From Dactylosporangium sp. AC04546 (GTDB taxonomy: Bacteria > Actinomycetota > Actinomycetes > Mycobacteriales > Micromonosporaceae), in assembly GCF_022095675.1 (NCBI RefSeq), contig NZ_JAHYSG010000044.1, positions 27,544-91,543 of the forward strand: a stretch of 64,000 nt of DNA, written 5' to 3'. Positions within the stretch are counted from its first letter, which is position 1, and every line of letters starts with the position of its first letter. The notes beneath the pieces were generated by a model, which saw only the letters and a program-made list of their open reading frames with translations, had not been told where the DNA came from and ran no database searches. Position numbers and translations under genes: made by a program. This document shows, piece after piece, positions 40,622 to 49,598 of this stretch.

Positions 40622-41713
40622 ATGGAGATCCTCGGCACCGACCACATCGAGTTGTACGTCGGCGACGCATGGCAGGCCGCCGGCCAGCTGTGCGCGACCT
40701 ACGGCTTCCACGTCATCGGGCAGGGTGGCCCGGAGACCGGCCTGGCCGGGCAGCGCAGCGTGCTGCTGGGCCAGCGTGACATCCGGATCCTGCTCACCTC
40801 CGGGCTGAGCAGCGGCCACCGGGCGAGCCGGTACGTCGCCCAGCACGGCGAGGGCGTGGCGATCGTCGCGTTCGGGTGCGCCGACGCCGGGGCGGCGTTC
40901 GAGGAGGCGGTCGCCCGCGGTGCGACGGCGGTCCAGGAGCCGCGGCGGTACGAGCGGGACGGCGAGACGGTCGTCACCGCGGAGGTGTCGGGCTTCGGCG
41001 ACGTGACCCACCGGCTGGTCCAGCGCTCCGGCGACGCCTTCCTGCCGGGCGCGCTCGACGAGGTGGCGATGGCGGAGCCGGACGCGGAGGACCTGCTGCA
41101 CACCATCGACCACGCCGCGATCTGCCTGCCGGCCGGCGAGCTCGACGCGACGGTGCGCTACTACGAGCACGTGTTCGGCTTCGGCATGATCTTCCAGGAG
41201 TACATCGAGGTCGGCGAGCAGGGCATGCAGTCCAAGGTGGTGCAGAGCCCGTCGGGCGGCGTCACGTTCACGCTGATCCAGCCGGACATCAGCCGCCGCG
41301 CCGGGCAGATCGACGACTTCCTCGCCTGGCACGAGGGCGCCGGCGTGCAGCACATCGCGTTCAGCACCGACGACATCGTGCGGGCCGTGCGCACGCTCGG
41401 CGACCGGGGCGTCGAGTTCGCCCAGACCCCCGGCAGCTACTACGACATGCTCGACGCCCGGCTCGGCGCCGTCGACGTACCGGTGGACCGGCTGCGCCCG
41501 CTGGGCATCCTGGTCGACCGCGACCACTGGGGCCAGATGTACCAGATCTTCGCGAAGTCGACCCACATCCGGCGCACGTACTTCAACGAGCTCATCGACC
41601 GCCACGGGGCCCGCACGTTCGGCACCAGCAACATCCCGGCGCTCTACGCGGCGAAGGAACGCGAACTCGCGGCGATCCGCGAGACCACCATGTCTGAAGG
41701 GACGGCATCGTGA
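40622..41713 (+). CDS. hmaS: 4-hydroxymandelate synthase-like / HPPD-family dioxygenase
   Basis: The 363-residue VOC-fold enzyme has iron ligands His164 (TIDHAAICL), His244 (GVQHIAFSTDD) and Glu323 (YFNELIDRHG). The 80- and 79-residue spacings equal those I recall for hydroxymandelate synthase. The family converts 4-hydroxyphenylpyruvate with O2 into either homogentisate (HPPD) or 4-hydroxymandelate (HmaS). The presence of a hydroxymandelate-oxidase-like gene and an HpgT-like aminotransferase in the same locus favours HmaS. Phenylpyruvate is an alternative substrate. AGGGAAGC precedes the ATG. Confidence 0.82.
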   Translation: MEILGTDHIELYVGDAWQAAGQLCATYGFHVIGQGGPETGLAGQRSVLLGQRDIRILLTSGLSSGHRASRYVAQHGEGVAIVAFGCADAGAAFEEAVARGATAVQEPRRYERDGETVVTAEVSGFGDVTHRLVQRSGDAFLPGALDEVAMAEPDAEDLLHTIDHAAICLPAGELDATVRYYEHVFGFGMIFQEYIEVGEQGMQSKVVQSPSGGVTFTLIQPDISRRAGQIDDFLAWHEGAGVQHIAFSTDDIVRAVRTLGDRGVEFAQTPGSYYDMLDARLGAVDVPVDRLRPLGILVDRDHWGQMYQIFAKSTHIRRTYFNELIDRHGARTFGTSNIPALYAAKERELAAIRETTMSEGTAS

Positions 41714-42624
41714 CCACCTCGGTGACCAACGCATTCGCGCTGTCGGAGCAGGAGCAGGCGCTCCTGCCGACCGACGACGAGGTCGAGGCGTACGCGCGGC
41801 AGGGCTGGTACCTCACCCGCAAGCTGTTCACCGACGCGGAGGTCGACGAGCTGACCGCGGCGAGCGAGCGGTTCTACGCCGGCGAGCGCTCCCGCACGCT
41901 GCCGGCCCGCCCGCCGCGGCTGGCCTACTGGGAGCCGGAGAAGGGCGCCGTCCAGCGGCACAACGACTACATCCACTACGAGCACGACGCCATCGCGCGG
42001 ATCCTGCGCAAGCCGCTCATCGGCGCGGTCGCCGCCCGCCTGGCCAAGGCGGACGAGATCCGGATCTGGCAGTCGACGCTCATCTACAAGCCACCGATCT
42101 CCGGCGAGCCGTCGAACGTGGTGCCGTGGCACTTCGACCGCCACTACTGGCAGGCCTGCACGTCGGAGGAGATGCTCACCGCGTTCATCCCGTTCCACGA
42201 CTGCGGCGTCGAGATGGGCACGATCACGATGGTCGACGGCAGCCACCGCTGGGAGGAGATCGGCGCCGACGACACCACGACGCGCCACTTCGCCGAGCGC
42301 GACAACACCGACCTCGACCGGATGCTCGCCGACAACGCGGCGCACAACCACGCCGAGGTACGCAAGATCCCGATGGTCATCCCGAAGGGGCACATGAGCT
42401 TCCACCACTGCCGGACCTACCACGGCAGCGGCGCGAACGTGAGCCCCGACCCGCGCCGGGCCATCTCCTTCCACCTGCAGCCGGGCGACAACGAGCACCG
42501 CTCGTTCCGGCTGTCCACCGGGGACGTCGTCGCCTACAACCACGACGTCCTGGTCCGCCGGACCGCCGACGGCCGGCCGGACTACGCCGATCCCGAGTTC
42601 TGCCCCGTCCTGTGGCGGAACTAG
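41710..42624 (+). CDS. PhyH-type Fe(II)/2-oxoglutarate oxygenase
   Basis: The 304-residue protein has the phytanoyl-CoA dioxygenase-like double-stranded beta-helix with HFDRHYW (HxD) and the distal His in [13 protein letters not shown], followed by the 2-oxoglutarate-binding Arg in [13 protein letters not shown]. It should hydroxylate or otherwise oxidise an intermediate, perhaps carrier-bound. The GTG start overlaps the HmaS-like stop (GTGA), so the two oxygenases are made together. Confidence 0.87.
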   Translation: MTTSVTNAFALSEQEQALLPTDDEVEAYARQGWYLTRKLFTDAEVDELTAASERFYAGERSRTLPARPPRLAYWEPEKGAVQRHNDYIHYEHDAIARILRKPLIGAVAARLAKADEIRIWQSTLIYKPPISGEPSNVVPWHFDRHYWQACTSEEMLTAFIPFHDCGVEMGTITMVDGSHRWEEIGADDTTTRHFAERDNTDLDRMLADNAAHNHAEVRKIPMVIPKGHMSFHHCRTYHGSGANVSPDPRRAISFHLQPGDNEHRSFRLSTGDVVAYNHDVLVRRTADGRPDYADPEFCPVLWRN

Positions 42625-42643
42625 CAAACCTGAAGGAGGTACC

Positions 42644-43453
42644 GTGTCCCGCTACGACTGGGGTCAGCGCCACCCGGGCATCGACCGGCTGGAGGAGCTG
42701 ATCGCCGATGCCCGCACCGAGGTCGTCGGCCACCCGATCTACGCCCGTCTCGACAGCCTGCCGGCGATCCGCACGTTCCTGGAGCACCACGTCTTCGCCG
42801 TGTGGGACTTCATGTCACTGCTCAAGTCCTTGCAGCGCAACCTCACCTGCGTCGAGGTCCCGTGGATCCCGACCGGCCCGACGGGCAGCCGCCGGCTCAT
42901 CAACGACATCGTGCTGGTCGAGGAGAGCGACGAGCTGCGTGGCGGCTTCATCAGCCATTTCGAGTTGTACCTCGAGGGCATGACCGAGGCGGGCGCCGAC
43001 CGCACCGTCGTCGACGCGTTCATCGGGCTGCTGCGCGACCGCAACCCGGTCCCGGCGGCGATGGCCGAGGCCGGGGTGCCGGCGGCGGCCGCCGAGTTCG
43101 TCCGGCTCACCTGGCACCTCATCGAGAGCGCGCCGATCCACTGCCAGGCCGCCGCGTTCGCGTTCGGCCGCGAGGACCTGATCCCGGACATGTTCCAGCA
43201 GGTCATCAAGGTCAACGAGCAGGTCGGCAACCTCAGCACGTTCGTCGACTACCTGGCCCGCCACATCGAGGTCGACGGCGAGGAGCACACGCCGATGGCC
43301 ATGCAGATGGTCACCGACCTGTGCGGCGACGACGAGGCCAAGTGGAACGACTGCGCCGAGACGATCAACCTCGCACTGGCCGCCCGCGCGAAGCTGTGGA
43401 GCGGCATCCTGGCCGAGATCGACGCTGCCGTACCGGCCGTACAGGGAGTCTGA
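42644..43453 (+). CDS. DUF3050 protein, haem-oxygenase-fold putative diiron oxidase
   Basis: The 269-residue helical protein has the DUF3050 layout ([80 protein letters not shown]). Glu and His residues in these helices could bind two irons, as in haem-oxygenase-like diiron oxidases that desaturate, fragment or N-oxygenate their substrates. No activity is established for this subgroup to my knowledge. An AAGGAGGT ribosome site precedes GTG 42644. Confidence 0.82.
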   Translation: MSRYDWGQRHPGIDRLEELIADARTEVVGHPIYARLDSLPAIRTFLEHHVFAVWDFMSLLKSLQRNLTCVEVPWIPTGPTGSRRLINDIVLVEESDELRGGFISHFELYLEGMTEAGADRTVVDAFIGLLRDRNPVPAAMAEAGVPAAAAEFVRLTWHLIESAPIHCQAAAFAFGREDLIPDMFQQVIKVNEQVGNLSTFVDYLARHIEVDGEEHTPMAMQMVTDLCGDDEAKWNDCAETINLALAARAKLWSGILAEIDAAVPAVQGV

Positions 43454-43454
43454 C

Positions 43455-44420
43455 GTGACCGACGCCGCCGGGCTGTACCGGACGGTCCGCCTGATCCGCC
43501 GCTTCGAGGAGCGTGCCGTCGAGCTCGTGCACGACGGCACCATCCTCGGCGGCATCCACCCGTACCTCGGGCAGGAGGCGATCGCGGCCGGCACCTGTGC
43601 CGCGCTGCGGCCCGACGACGTCATCACCAGCACGCACCGCGGGCACGGCCACGTCCTGGCCAAGGGCGCCGACCCGGCCCGCATGATGGCCGAGCTGACC
43701 GGCCGGGCGACCGGCCTGAACCGGGGTCGCGGCGGCTCGATGCACGCCGCCGACGTCTCCCTCGGCATCCTCGGCGCGAACGCGATCGTGGGCGCCGCGC
43801 TGCCGATCGCGGCCGGTGCCGCGTGGGCCGCGCGGCGCGCCGGGCTGGACCGGGTCGCCGTCACCTACTTCGGTGACGGCGCGGTCAGCCAGGGCGTCGT
43901 GCTCGAGACGTTCAACCTGGCCGCGCTGTGGCGGGTCCCGGTCGTGTTCGTCTGCGAGAACAACGGGTTCGCCACGACGACCCGCTTCGAGGACGCGGTC
44001 GCCGGCACGGTGACCGGCCGCGCGGCGGCGTTCGGCATCCCGGCGTCCACGGTGGACGGTGCCGACCCGGAGGCAGTGCTCGCGGCGGCCTCGGAGGCGG
44101 TCGCGCGGGCCCGCGCCGGCGAGGGTCCGACGCTGCTGGAGTGTGTGGTCTACCGCTTCGACGCCCACCACACCTGGGAGCACGCGGCCCGTCCGCGCTA
44201 CCGGACGGACGACGAGGTGGCCGAGGGCATGCGCCGCGACCCGGTCGAGATCCAGGGCGCGCGCCTGGCGGCCTCAGTCAGAGCTGAAGTCGACGCGGAC
44301 GTCGAGGCTGTGCTCGACGAGGCCGTGCGGTTCGCGCGCGAGAGCCCGTTCCCCGACGTGGCCGGCGCGCTCGACCACCTGTACGCCGACGGCCTGCGGG
44401 CCCGGGCGGGGGTGGCCTGA
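43455..44420 (+). CDS. 2-oxoacid dehydrogenase E1 alpha subunit
   Basis: The 321-residue TPP enzyme subunit has the GDG(X)NN motif in YFGDGAVSQG...CENNGFA and the H-R-G-H-G-H and GGSMH signatures of E1 alpha. With the next gene it should form an alpha2beta2 decarboxylating dehydrogenase for pyruvate, branched-chain or aryl 2-oxoacids. In this locus an aryl 2-oxoacid such as (hydroxy)benzoylformate or phenylpyruvate is a candidate, by analogy to PglB/PglC in phenylglycine biosynthesis. No E2 or E3 gene is present in the window. Confidence 0.9.
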   Translation: MTDAAGLYRTVRLIRRFEERAVELVHDGTILGGIHPYLGQEAIAAGTCAALRPDDVITSTHRGHGHVLAKGADPARMMAELTGRATGLNRGRGGSMHAADVSLGILGANAIVGAALPIAAGAAWAARRAGLDRVAVTYFGDGAVSQGVVLETFNLAALWRVPVVFVCENNGFATTTRFEDAVAGTVTGRAAAFGIPASTVDGADPEAVLAAASEAVARARAGEGPTLLECVVYRFDAHHTWEHAARPRYRTDDEVAEGMRRDPVEIQGARLAASVRAEVDADVEAVLDEAVRFARESPFPDVAGALDHLYADGLRARAGVA

Positions 44421-45388
44421 TGCCGAACCTGTCCTACCTCAAGGCGCTCAACCGGGCGCTCGGCGCCGAGATGGCCCGCGACCCGGCGGTCTGCGTGTTC
44501 GGCGAGGACGTGCGGGTCGGGGTGAGCAACGTGACCACCGGCCTGCTCAAGAAGTTCGGCCCCGAACGGGTCGTGGACACGCCGATCTCCGAACAGGCGT
44601 TCACCAGCTTCGCGACCGGGGCGGCCCTGGCCGGTCAGCGGCCGGTCGTCGAGTTCCAGATCCCGGCCCTGCTGTTCCTGGCCTTCGAGCAGATCGCCAA
44701 CCAGGCGCACAAGTTCTCGCTCATGACCGGCGGGCAGGTGCGGGTGCCGGTCACCTACCTGCTGCCGAGCTCCGGGTCGCGCGGCGGCTGGGCCGGGCAG
44801 CACTCCGACCACCCGTACAGCATCTTCGCCCACGTCGGCGTCAAAACCGCGGTGCCCGCGACCCCGGAGGACGCCTACGGGCTGCTCCTGTCCGCGATCC
44901 GCGACGACGACCCGGTCGTGGTCTTCGCCCCGGCCGGTGCCGTGGGCGTGCGGGCCGACGTCGACCTGGCCGCGCTCGACGCCGTGCCGCTCGGCGTGGG
45001 CCGGGTGCACCGGACCGGCGACGACGTGACCCTGGTCGCGGTCGGCCACCTGGTGCACGACGCGCTCGCCGTCGCCGAGGAGCTGGCCGGCACCGTGTCG
45101 GTCGAGGTGTTCGACCCGCGCACCCTGCACCCGTTCGACTGGGCCGGGCTCGGCGCGTCGCTGGAGCGCACCGGCCGGCTCGTGGTCGTCGACGACTCGA
45201 ACCGCTCCTGCGGCATCGGCGGCGAGATCCTGGCGACCGCCGCCGAGCAGCTGCGGCTCGTCGCCCCACCGAAGCGGGTGACCCGCCCGGACGGCGCGGT
45301 GCTGCCGTTCGCGCGGGACCTGGACCTGGCCCTGCAGCCGACCCGTGAGCAGATCCGCGCGGCCGTCGAGGCCGTCGCGAAGTCCTGA
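44420..45388 (+). CDS. 2-oxoacid dehydrogenase E1 beta subunit
   Basis: The 322-residue partner has the E1 beta features FGEDVRVGVSNVTTGL, DTPISEQAFTSFATGAAL, GWAGQHSDHPYSIFAHVGVKTAVPATPEDAYGLL and VFDPRTLHPFD. Its ATG overlaps the alpha-subunit stop by one base, as expected for subunits made in equal amounts. Confidence 0.92.
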   Translation: MPNLSYLKALNRALGAEMARDPAVCVFGEDVRVGVSNVTTGLLKKFGPERVVDTPISEQAFTSFATGAALAGQRPVVEFQIPALLFLAFEQIANQAHKFSLMTGGQVRVPVTYLLPSSGSRGGWAGQHSDHPYSIFAHVGVKTAVPATPEDAYGLLLSAIRDDDPVVVFAPAGAVGVRADVDLAALDAVPLGVGRVHRTGDDVTLVAVGHLVHDALAVAEELAGTVSVEVFDPRTLHPFDWAGLGASLERTGRLVVVDDSNRSCGIGGEILATAAEQLRLVAPPKRVTRPDGAVLPFARDLDLALQPTREQIRAAVEAVAKS

Positions 45389-45410
45389 CCGACACAGAGG
45401 GAGTACATCC

Positions 45411-47039
45411 ATGGCGTCCACGAGCATCCGGGCGGCGCTCGCCGCCGATCCCGGCGTCGGCGCGGGCAACGTCCTGCACAAGCTCATCGAGCACGGCGCC
45501 CCGCTCGACGGGCCGGGCATGGCGTTCGACACGCCGGTCGACGGCTTCCCGGCCTGGCAGGGGCTGACCCTGGGCGAGCTGTACCACCGGGCCGCGGCCC
45601 GGGCCGCCTGGCTGCACGCGGCCGGCATCCGCCGCCGCGACCCGGTCGCGATCTACGTGACGACGGCGGCCGACTGCTTCCTCAACTGGATGGGCCTGAC
45701 CTGGCTCGGCGCGATCCCGGCGCTGATGAACCCGAACATCCCGGGCGACATCGCCGCCGAGTACATCCGCAAGCTGCGCGGCGTCGCGCTGCTCACCGAC
45801 GCCGCCCACATGGAGCGGCTGGCCGGGCACGACCTCGGCATCGCCGTCCACGACGTGGCCGAGACCGGCACCGGCGACCCGGCCACCGCGCCCGCCCCGT
45901 TCCGCCACCACGCCGACGACCCGATCGCGATCACCCACTCGTCAGGTACCACCCGGATGCCGACCGCGGTCGTGCACTCGCACGCGAGCCTGTTCCACGC
46001 AACCCGCCGGATCCGGCTCAACGGTCCCCGGGCGCAGGGCACCGAGCGCATCCTCAGCGCGCTGCCGGCGCCCCACGCGGCCGGCATCATGACGATCAAC
46101 CACGCCCTGAGCAACCGCTCCGACCTGCTGTTCCTGTCCCGGCAGGACGACGGCGCGGCGGTGCTGGAGGCGATCGAGCGGTGGAAGCCGACCGGTGTGT
46201 TCGGGTTCGCGGTCACCTGGGCCGAGCTGGCCCGCTTCGACCTCGACCAGCACGAGCTGGCGTCGGTGTCGTTGTGGTTCAACACCGGCGACTGCGCCCA
46301 CGAGCCGCACATCCGGCACCTGGTGAACGCCGGCTCCCGCAACGTGGTCACCCGCGAGGGCGTCAAGCGGGTCAAGGGCTCGCACTTCGTCGACGGGCTC
46401 GGCTCGACCGAGATGGGCCACTCCGCGTTCCACATCACCCACCGGCCCGACACCGAGCGGTACGGCCGCTGCGTCGGCGTCCCGCACGTGTTCGCCGAGG
46501 TCGCGCTCCTCGACACCGCCACCGGCAAGGAGGTGCCGGTCGGCGCGGTCGGCCACTTCGGCCTGAAGTCGCCGACCCTGGCCCCCGGCTACTGGAACGA
46601 CCACGTGAACACCTACCGCAACCGGCTCGGCGGCTACTACCTCACCGGCGACCTCATGTTCCGCGACGCCGACGGCTACTACTACCACGTCGACCGGGCC
46701 GTCGACTCGGTCGACCTCGGCGACGGCAACTGGCTCTACACGGCCATGTCGGAGGAGCAGATCCTGCGCGCGATCCCGGCCGTGCGCGACTGCACGGTCG
46801 TGGCGGTGACGACGCCGGAGGGCACGGTCGTCGCCGACGTCCTGCTGTCGCTGCACGCCGGCGCCGACCCGTCCCGCGACCACACCGAGGCGGTCCGCGG
46901 CGCGCTGAGCCCGGCGGTCGCCGCGACCCTGCGCAAGGTCGTGGTGTTCCCCGACTCGGACATCGTCGTCGGCCCGACCGGCAAGGTGCGCAAGTTCCTC
47001 ATGCGGCAGCGTCACCTCGCCGAGCTGGCGAATGCCTGA
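45411..47039 (+). CDS. AMP-dependent acyl ligase (adenylating enzyme 2)
   Basis: The 542-residue ANL enzyme has the P-loop ITHSSGTTRMPTAVV, GLGSTEMGHSAF, YYLTGDLMFRDADGYYYHVDRAVDSV and Lys in VGPTGKVRKFLM. It is only distantly similar to the first ligase, so it should activate a different acid. It has a good ribosome site (AGAGGGAG) and its end overlaps the start of a condensation-like gene by eight bases, which suggests that the activated acid is delivered to that enzyme. Confidence 0.88.
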   Translation: MASTSIRAALAADPGVGAGNVLHKLIEHGAPLDGPGMAFDTPVDGFPAWQGLTLGELYHRAAARAAWLHAAGIRRRDPVAIYVTTAADCFLNWMGLTWLGAIPALMNPNIPGDIAAEYIRKLRGVALLTDAAHMERLAGHDLGIAVHDVAETGTGDPATAPAPFRHHADDPIAITHSSGTTRMPTAVVHSHASLFHATRRIRLNGPRAQGTERILSALPAPHAAGIMTINHALSNRSDLLFLSRQDDGAAVLEAIERWKPTGVFGFAVTWAELARFDLDQHELASVSLWFNTGDCAHEPHIRHLVNAGSRNVVTREGVKRVKGSHFVDGLGSTEMGHSAFHITHRPDTERYGRCVGVPHVFAEVALLDTATGKEVPVGAVGHFGLKSPTLAPGYWNDHVNTYRNRLGGYYLTGDLMFRDADGYYYHVDRAVDSVDLGDGNWLYTAMSEEQILRAIPAVRDCTVVAVTTPEGTVVADVLLSLHAGADPSRDHTEAVRGALSPAVAATLRKVVVFPDSDIVVGPTGKVRKFLMRQRHLAELANA

Positions 47040-48369
47040 CACGGCGACGCCGTCGTTCGCGGACACCGGGATCCGGCCGAGTGCGCGGATCCCGGTGCGG
47101 TTCTCGGGCGACGGCGCGGGGACCGCGGAGCTGTCCTGGGGGCAGCGCGAGATCTGGCGGACCATGGTGCGCCAGCGCTCCTGGCTGCCCATCGGCGGCT
47201 GGTCGCGGCTCGCCCCGGGCACGACCCTCGACGACGTGGCGGCCGAGCTGCGGTGGGCGATGCGGCGGTACCAGCCGATGCGCACGCGGCTGCGGTACGC
47301 GCACGACGGGCGGCCGTTGCAGGCGGTCGCCGACCGCGGCACGATCGGGCTGGACGTCTACGACTGCCCGGACGGCACCGACCCGGCGGCGTTCGTGGTC
47401 GCGATCGACGCGCAGGACCGGTCGCGGCCCTACGACGTGGTCGAGGAGTGGCCGGTGCGGATGGGCGTGGTCCGCCACCGCGGCGTGCCGACCCACCTGT
47501 CGACAGTGATGTGCCACCTGGTCACCGACGGGCTGGGCGGGCGGCTGTTCCTGCGCGAGGTCGCCGACCCCGCCTCGGCGTCGCCGCTGACCGGCACCCA
47601 GCCGCTCGAGCAGGCCCACTGGCAGGCGTCACCGGCCGGGCAGCGGCAGCAGGCCGCCGCGCTGCGGCACTGGGAGCGGGTGCTGCGCCGGCTCCCGCCG
47701 CCCCGGACCGCGTCCACTGTGGACGGGCCGCGGTACCGGCGGGGCGAGTTCCGCTCCACGGCGCTGCCGCTCGCCACGCACGTCGTGTCGGAGCGGACCG
47801 GCGCCGACTCGTCGCAGGTGCTCATGACGTTCCTGGCGCTCGCGCTGGGCTCGCTCGGCGGCGACCCCGTCGTCCTGCGGCCGATGGTGAGCAACCGGTT
47901 CCGGCGCGGCTTCGAGACGGTCGTCGCGATGGTCGCGCAGCGCGGCATCTGCGCCGCCGACCTGGGGGGCGTGCCGTTCGCCGAGGCGCTGCGCCGGGTC
48001 GGGTCGGCGGCCGTCGGCGCGTACAAGTACGCCTACCTCGACCCCGACGGCGTGACCGCCCGCGCGGCCGAGCTGGCGGTCGACGACGAGGCCGGGCTGT
48101 GGTTCAACGACCGGCGGGTCGCCACGCGGCAGGGCTTCTCCGGCGGGCTGCCGGCCGCGGACGCGCTGCGGGCGGCTCCCGGCGGCGACTTCCGCTGGAC
48201 CGTGGCCCAGGACGACCCGTTCGACCCGCTCAGCGTCGACGTCGACGACGCGCCGGGCGGCGCCTGGCTGCTGACGGTCTTCACCGACACGGCCCGGCTC
48301 GGCACGGACGGCGCCGAGGAACTGGTGCGGGCGGCGGAACGGATCGCGGTGCGGGAGGCAGTGTCGTGA
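47032..48369 (+). CDS. Standalone condensation-domain-like protein (copy 4)
   Basis: The 445-residue protein is close to copies 1 and 2 (RIPVRFSGDGAGTAELSWGQREIW; SNRFRRGFETVVAMVAQ). Its HHxxxDG equivalent is C161-H162-LVT-D166-G167. It sits between an acyl ligase and a KAS III in the main operon, coupled to both (8-base and GTGA overlaps). This is the copy whose context best fits amide or ester formation with a carrier-bound acyl group. Product and nucleophile are unknown. Confidence 0.8.
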   Translation: MPDTATPSFADTGIRPSARIPVRFSGDGAGTAELSWGQREIWRTMVRQRSWLPIGGWSRLAPGTTLDDVAAELRWAMRRYQPMRTRLRYAHDGRPLQAVADRGTIGLDVYDCPDGTDPAAFVVAIDAQDRSRPYDVVEEWPVRMGVVRHRGVPTHLSTVMCHLVTDGLGGRLFLREVADPASASPLTGTQPLEQAHWQASPAGQRQQAAALRHWERVLRRLPPPRTASTVDGPRYRRGEFRSTALPLATHVVSERTGADSSQVLMTFLALALGSLGGDPVVLRPMVSNRFRRGFETVVAMVAQRGICAADLGGVPFAEALRRVGSAAVGAYKYAYLDPDGVTARAAELAVDDEAGLWFNDRRVATRQGFSGGLPAADALRAAPGGDFRWTVAQDDPFDPLSVDVDDAPGGAWLLTVFTDTARLGTDGAEELVRAAERIAVREAVS

Positions 48370-49289
48370 CGTCGTTGGTGGCCGTGGGAACCCACGTGCC
48401 GGAGGGGCGGGTGCCGGTCGAGGCGCTCGCGGAGCGGTTCGAGCTGACCCCGATGCAGGTGCGGGTGTTCCGGCGGTACCACAAGATCGGCCAGGCCGCC
48501 CACGCGCCCGAGTCGTCGCTGACCGACCTGCTGCGGGCCGCGCTGGCCGACCTGGCGCTGACCGGCGAGCAGGCGGCGCGGGTGCGGTACGTGCTCTACG
48601 CCCGCACGTTCCCGGTCGTGGTGCCGTACCCGCACAACCCGCTGCACGACGTGTGCCGCGACGCCGGCCTCGGCCACGCGCAGGCGTTCGCGGTCGGCCA
48701 GCAGGCCTGCGCGTCCGGGCTGCTCGCGATCGACCTGGCCGGCCGGCTGCTCGCCGACGACCCGTCCTCGCTGGCGGTGGTCCTCACCGGGGAGAAGGCG
48801 TTCACCGGCGAGGCACAGTTCGTGCCGGAGACGTCGATGTTCGGCGAGGGCGCGGCCGCCTGCCTGGTGTCGGCGTCCGGCGAGCGCGACCGGCTGCTGT
48901 CCTACGTGGCGCGGCTGCGCGGCGAGTTCGACGGCGACCTGGAGGAGGTCGCCGGCGAGTTCCAGCGCATCTACCACGACGCGCTCGGCGAGGCCGTCAC
49001 CGCCGCCGTCGCGAAGGTCGGCCTCGAACTGGCCGACATCGCGGTGATCCTGCCGCACAACGTCAACGTGGTGGCGTGGCAGCGCACCTGCAAGCGGATC
49101 GGCTACCCGCTCGACCGGGTGCTGCTGGAGCACGTCGCCGACTACGGCCACGTGTTCTGCGCCGACGCGTTCGTCAACCACCGCACCGCCGTCGCCCGGG
49201 GGCTGCTGCGGCCCGGCGACCGGTACGTGGTCGCCGCCGCCGGGGCCGGCCGGGGCGCCACGTTCGCCGCCATGGTCTTCGAACACTGA
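48366..49289 (+). CDS. KAS III (FabH-like) condensing enzyme
   Basis: The 307-residue thiolase-fold enzyme has the active Cys in GQQACASGLLAI, His in ILPHNVNVVAW and a late HVADYGHVFCADAFVNH region, with C-terminal GDRYVVAAAGAGRGATFAAMVFE. KAS III enzymes start chains from acyl-CoA or transfer acyl groups. Substrate choice here could be the acid activated by ligase 2 or the E1-derived acyl group. It is coupled to the condensation-like gene upstream. Confidence 0.86.
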   Translation: MTSLVAVGTHVPEGRVPVEALAERFELTPMQVRVFRRYHKIGQAAHAPESSLTDLLRAALADLALTGEQAARVRYVLYARTFPVVVPYPHNPLHDVCRDAGLGHAQAFAVGQQACASGLLAIDLAGRLLADDPSSLAVVLTGEKAFTGEAQFVPETSMFGEGAAACLVSASGERDRLLSYVARLRGEFDGDLEEVAGEFQRIYHDALGEAVTAAVAKVGLELADIAVILPHNVNVVAWQRTCKRIGYPLDRVLLEHVADYGHVFCADAFVNHRTAVARGLLRPGDRYVVAAAGAGRGATFAAMVFEH

Positions 49290-49310
49290 GTCCTGGAAGG
49301 GGCCTTTCGC

Positions 49311-49598
49311 ATGTCCGACACCGCCACCATCGACCCCGTCCTGCGTGAGCAGGTCGTGGAGACGATCTGCGACCTGCTCCCCCGCGTGCTCAAGCGCGAG
49401 GTGGCCGGCGCGTCGGAGACCACCACGCTCATGGACGACCTCGGCATGAGCTCCACCACCGGCCTGGAGCTGGTCCTGGAGCTGGAGGACCGGCTCGAGC
49501 GCGAGATCAGCGTCGAGGACCTGGGCCGCGACAACTTCGAGACGGTGGGCACGCTCGCCGACTACGTCGCCGGCAACCTGCTGCCGGAGGAGGAGTGA
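49311..49598 (+). CDS. Third acyl carrier protein of the operon
   Basis: The 95-residue protein has the carrier motif LMDDLGMSSTTGLELVLELEDRLEREI with presumed phosphopantetheine Ser48, in which the usual Asp before Ser is Ser. It follows the KAS III gene by 21 bases (GGAAGGGG ribosome site) and its stop overlaps the next gene (GTGA). Confidence 0.88.
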   Translation: MSDTATIDPVLREQVVETICDLLPRVLKREVAGASETTTLMDDLGMSSTTGLELVLELEDRLEREISVEDLGRDNFETVGTLADYVAGNLLPEEE

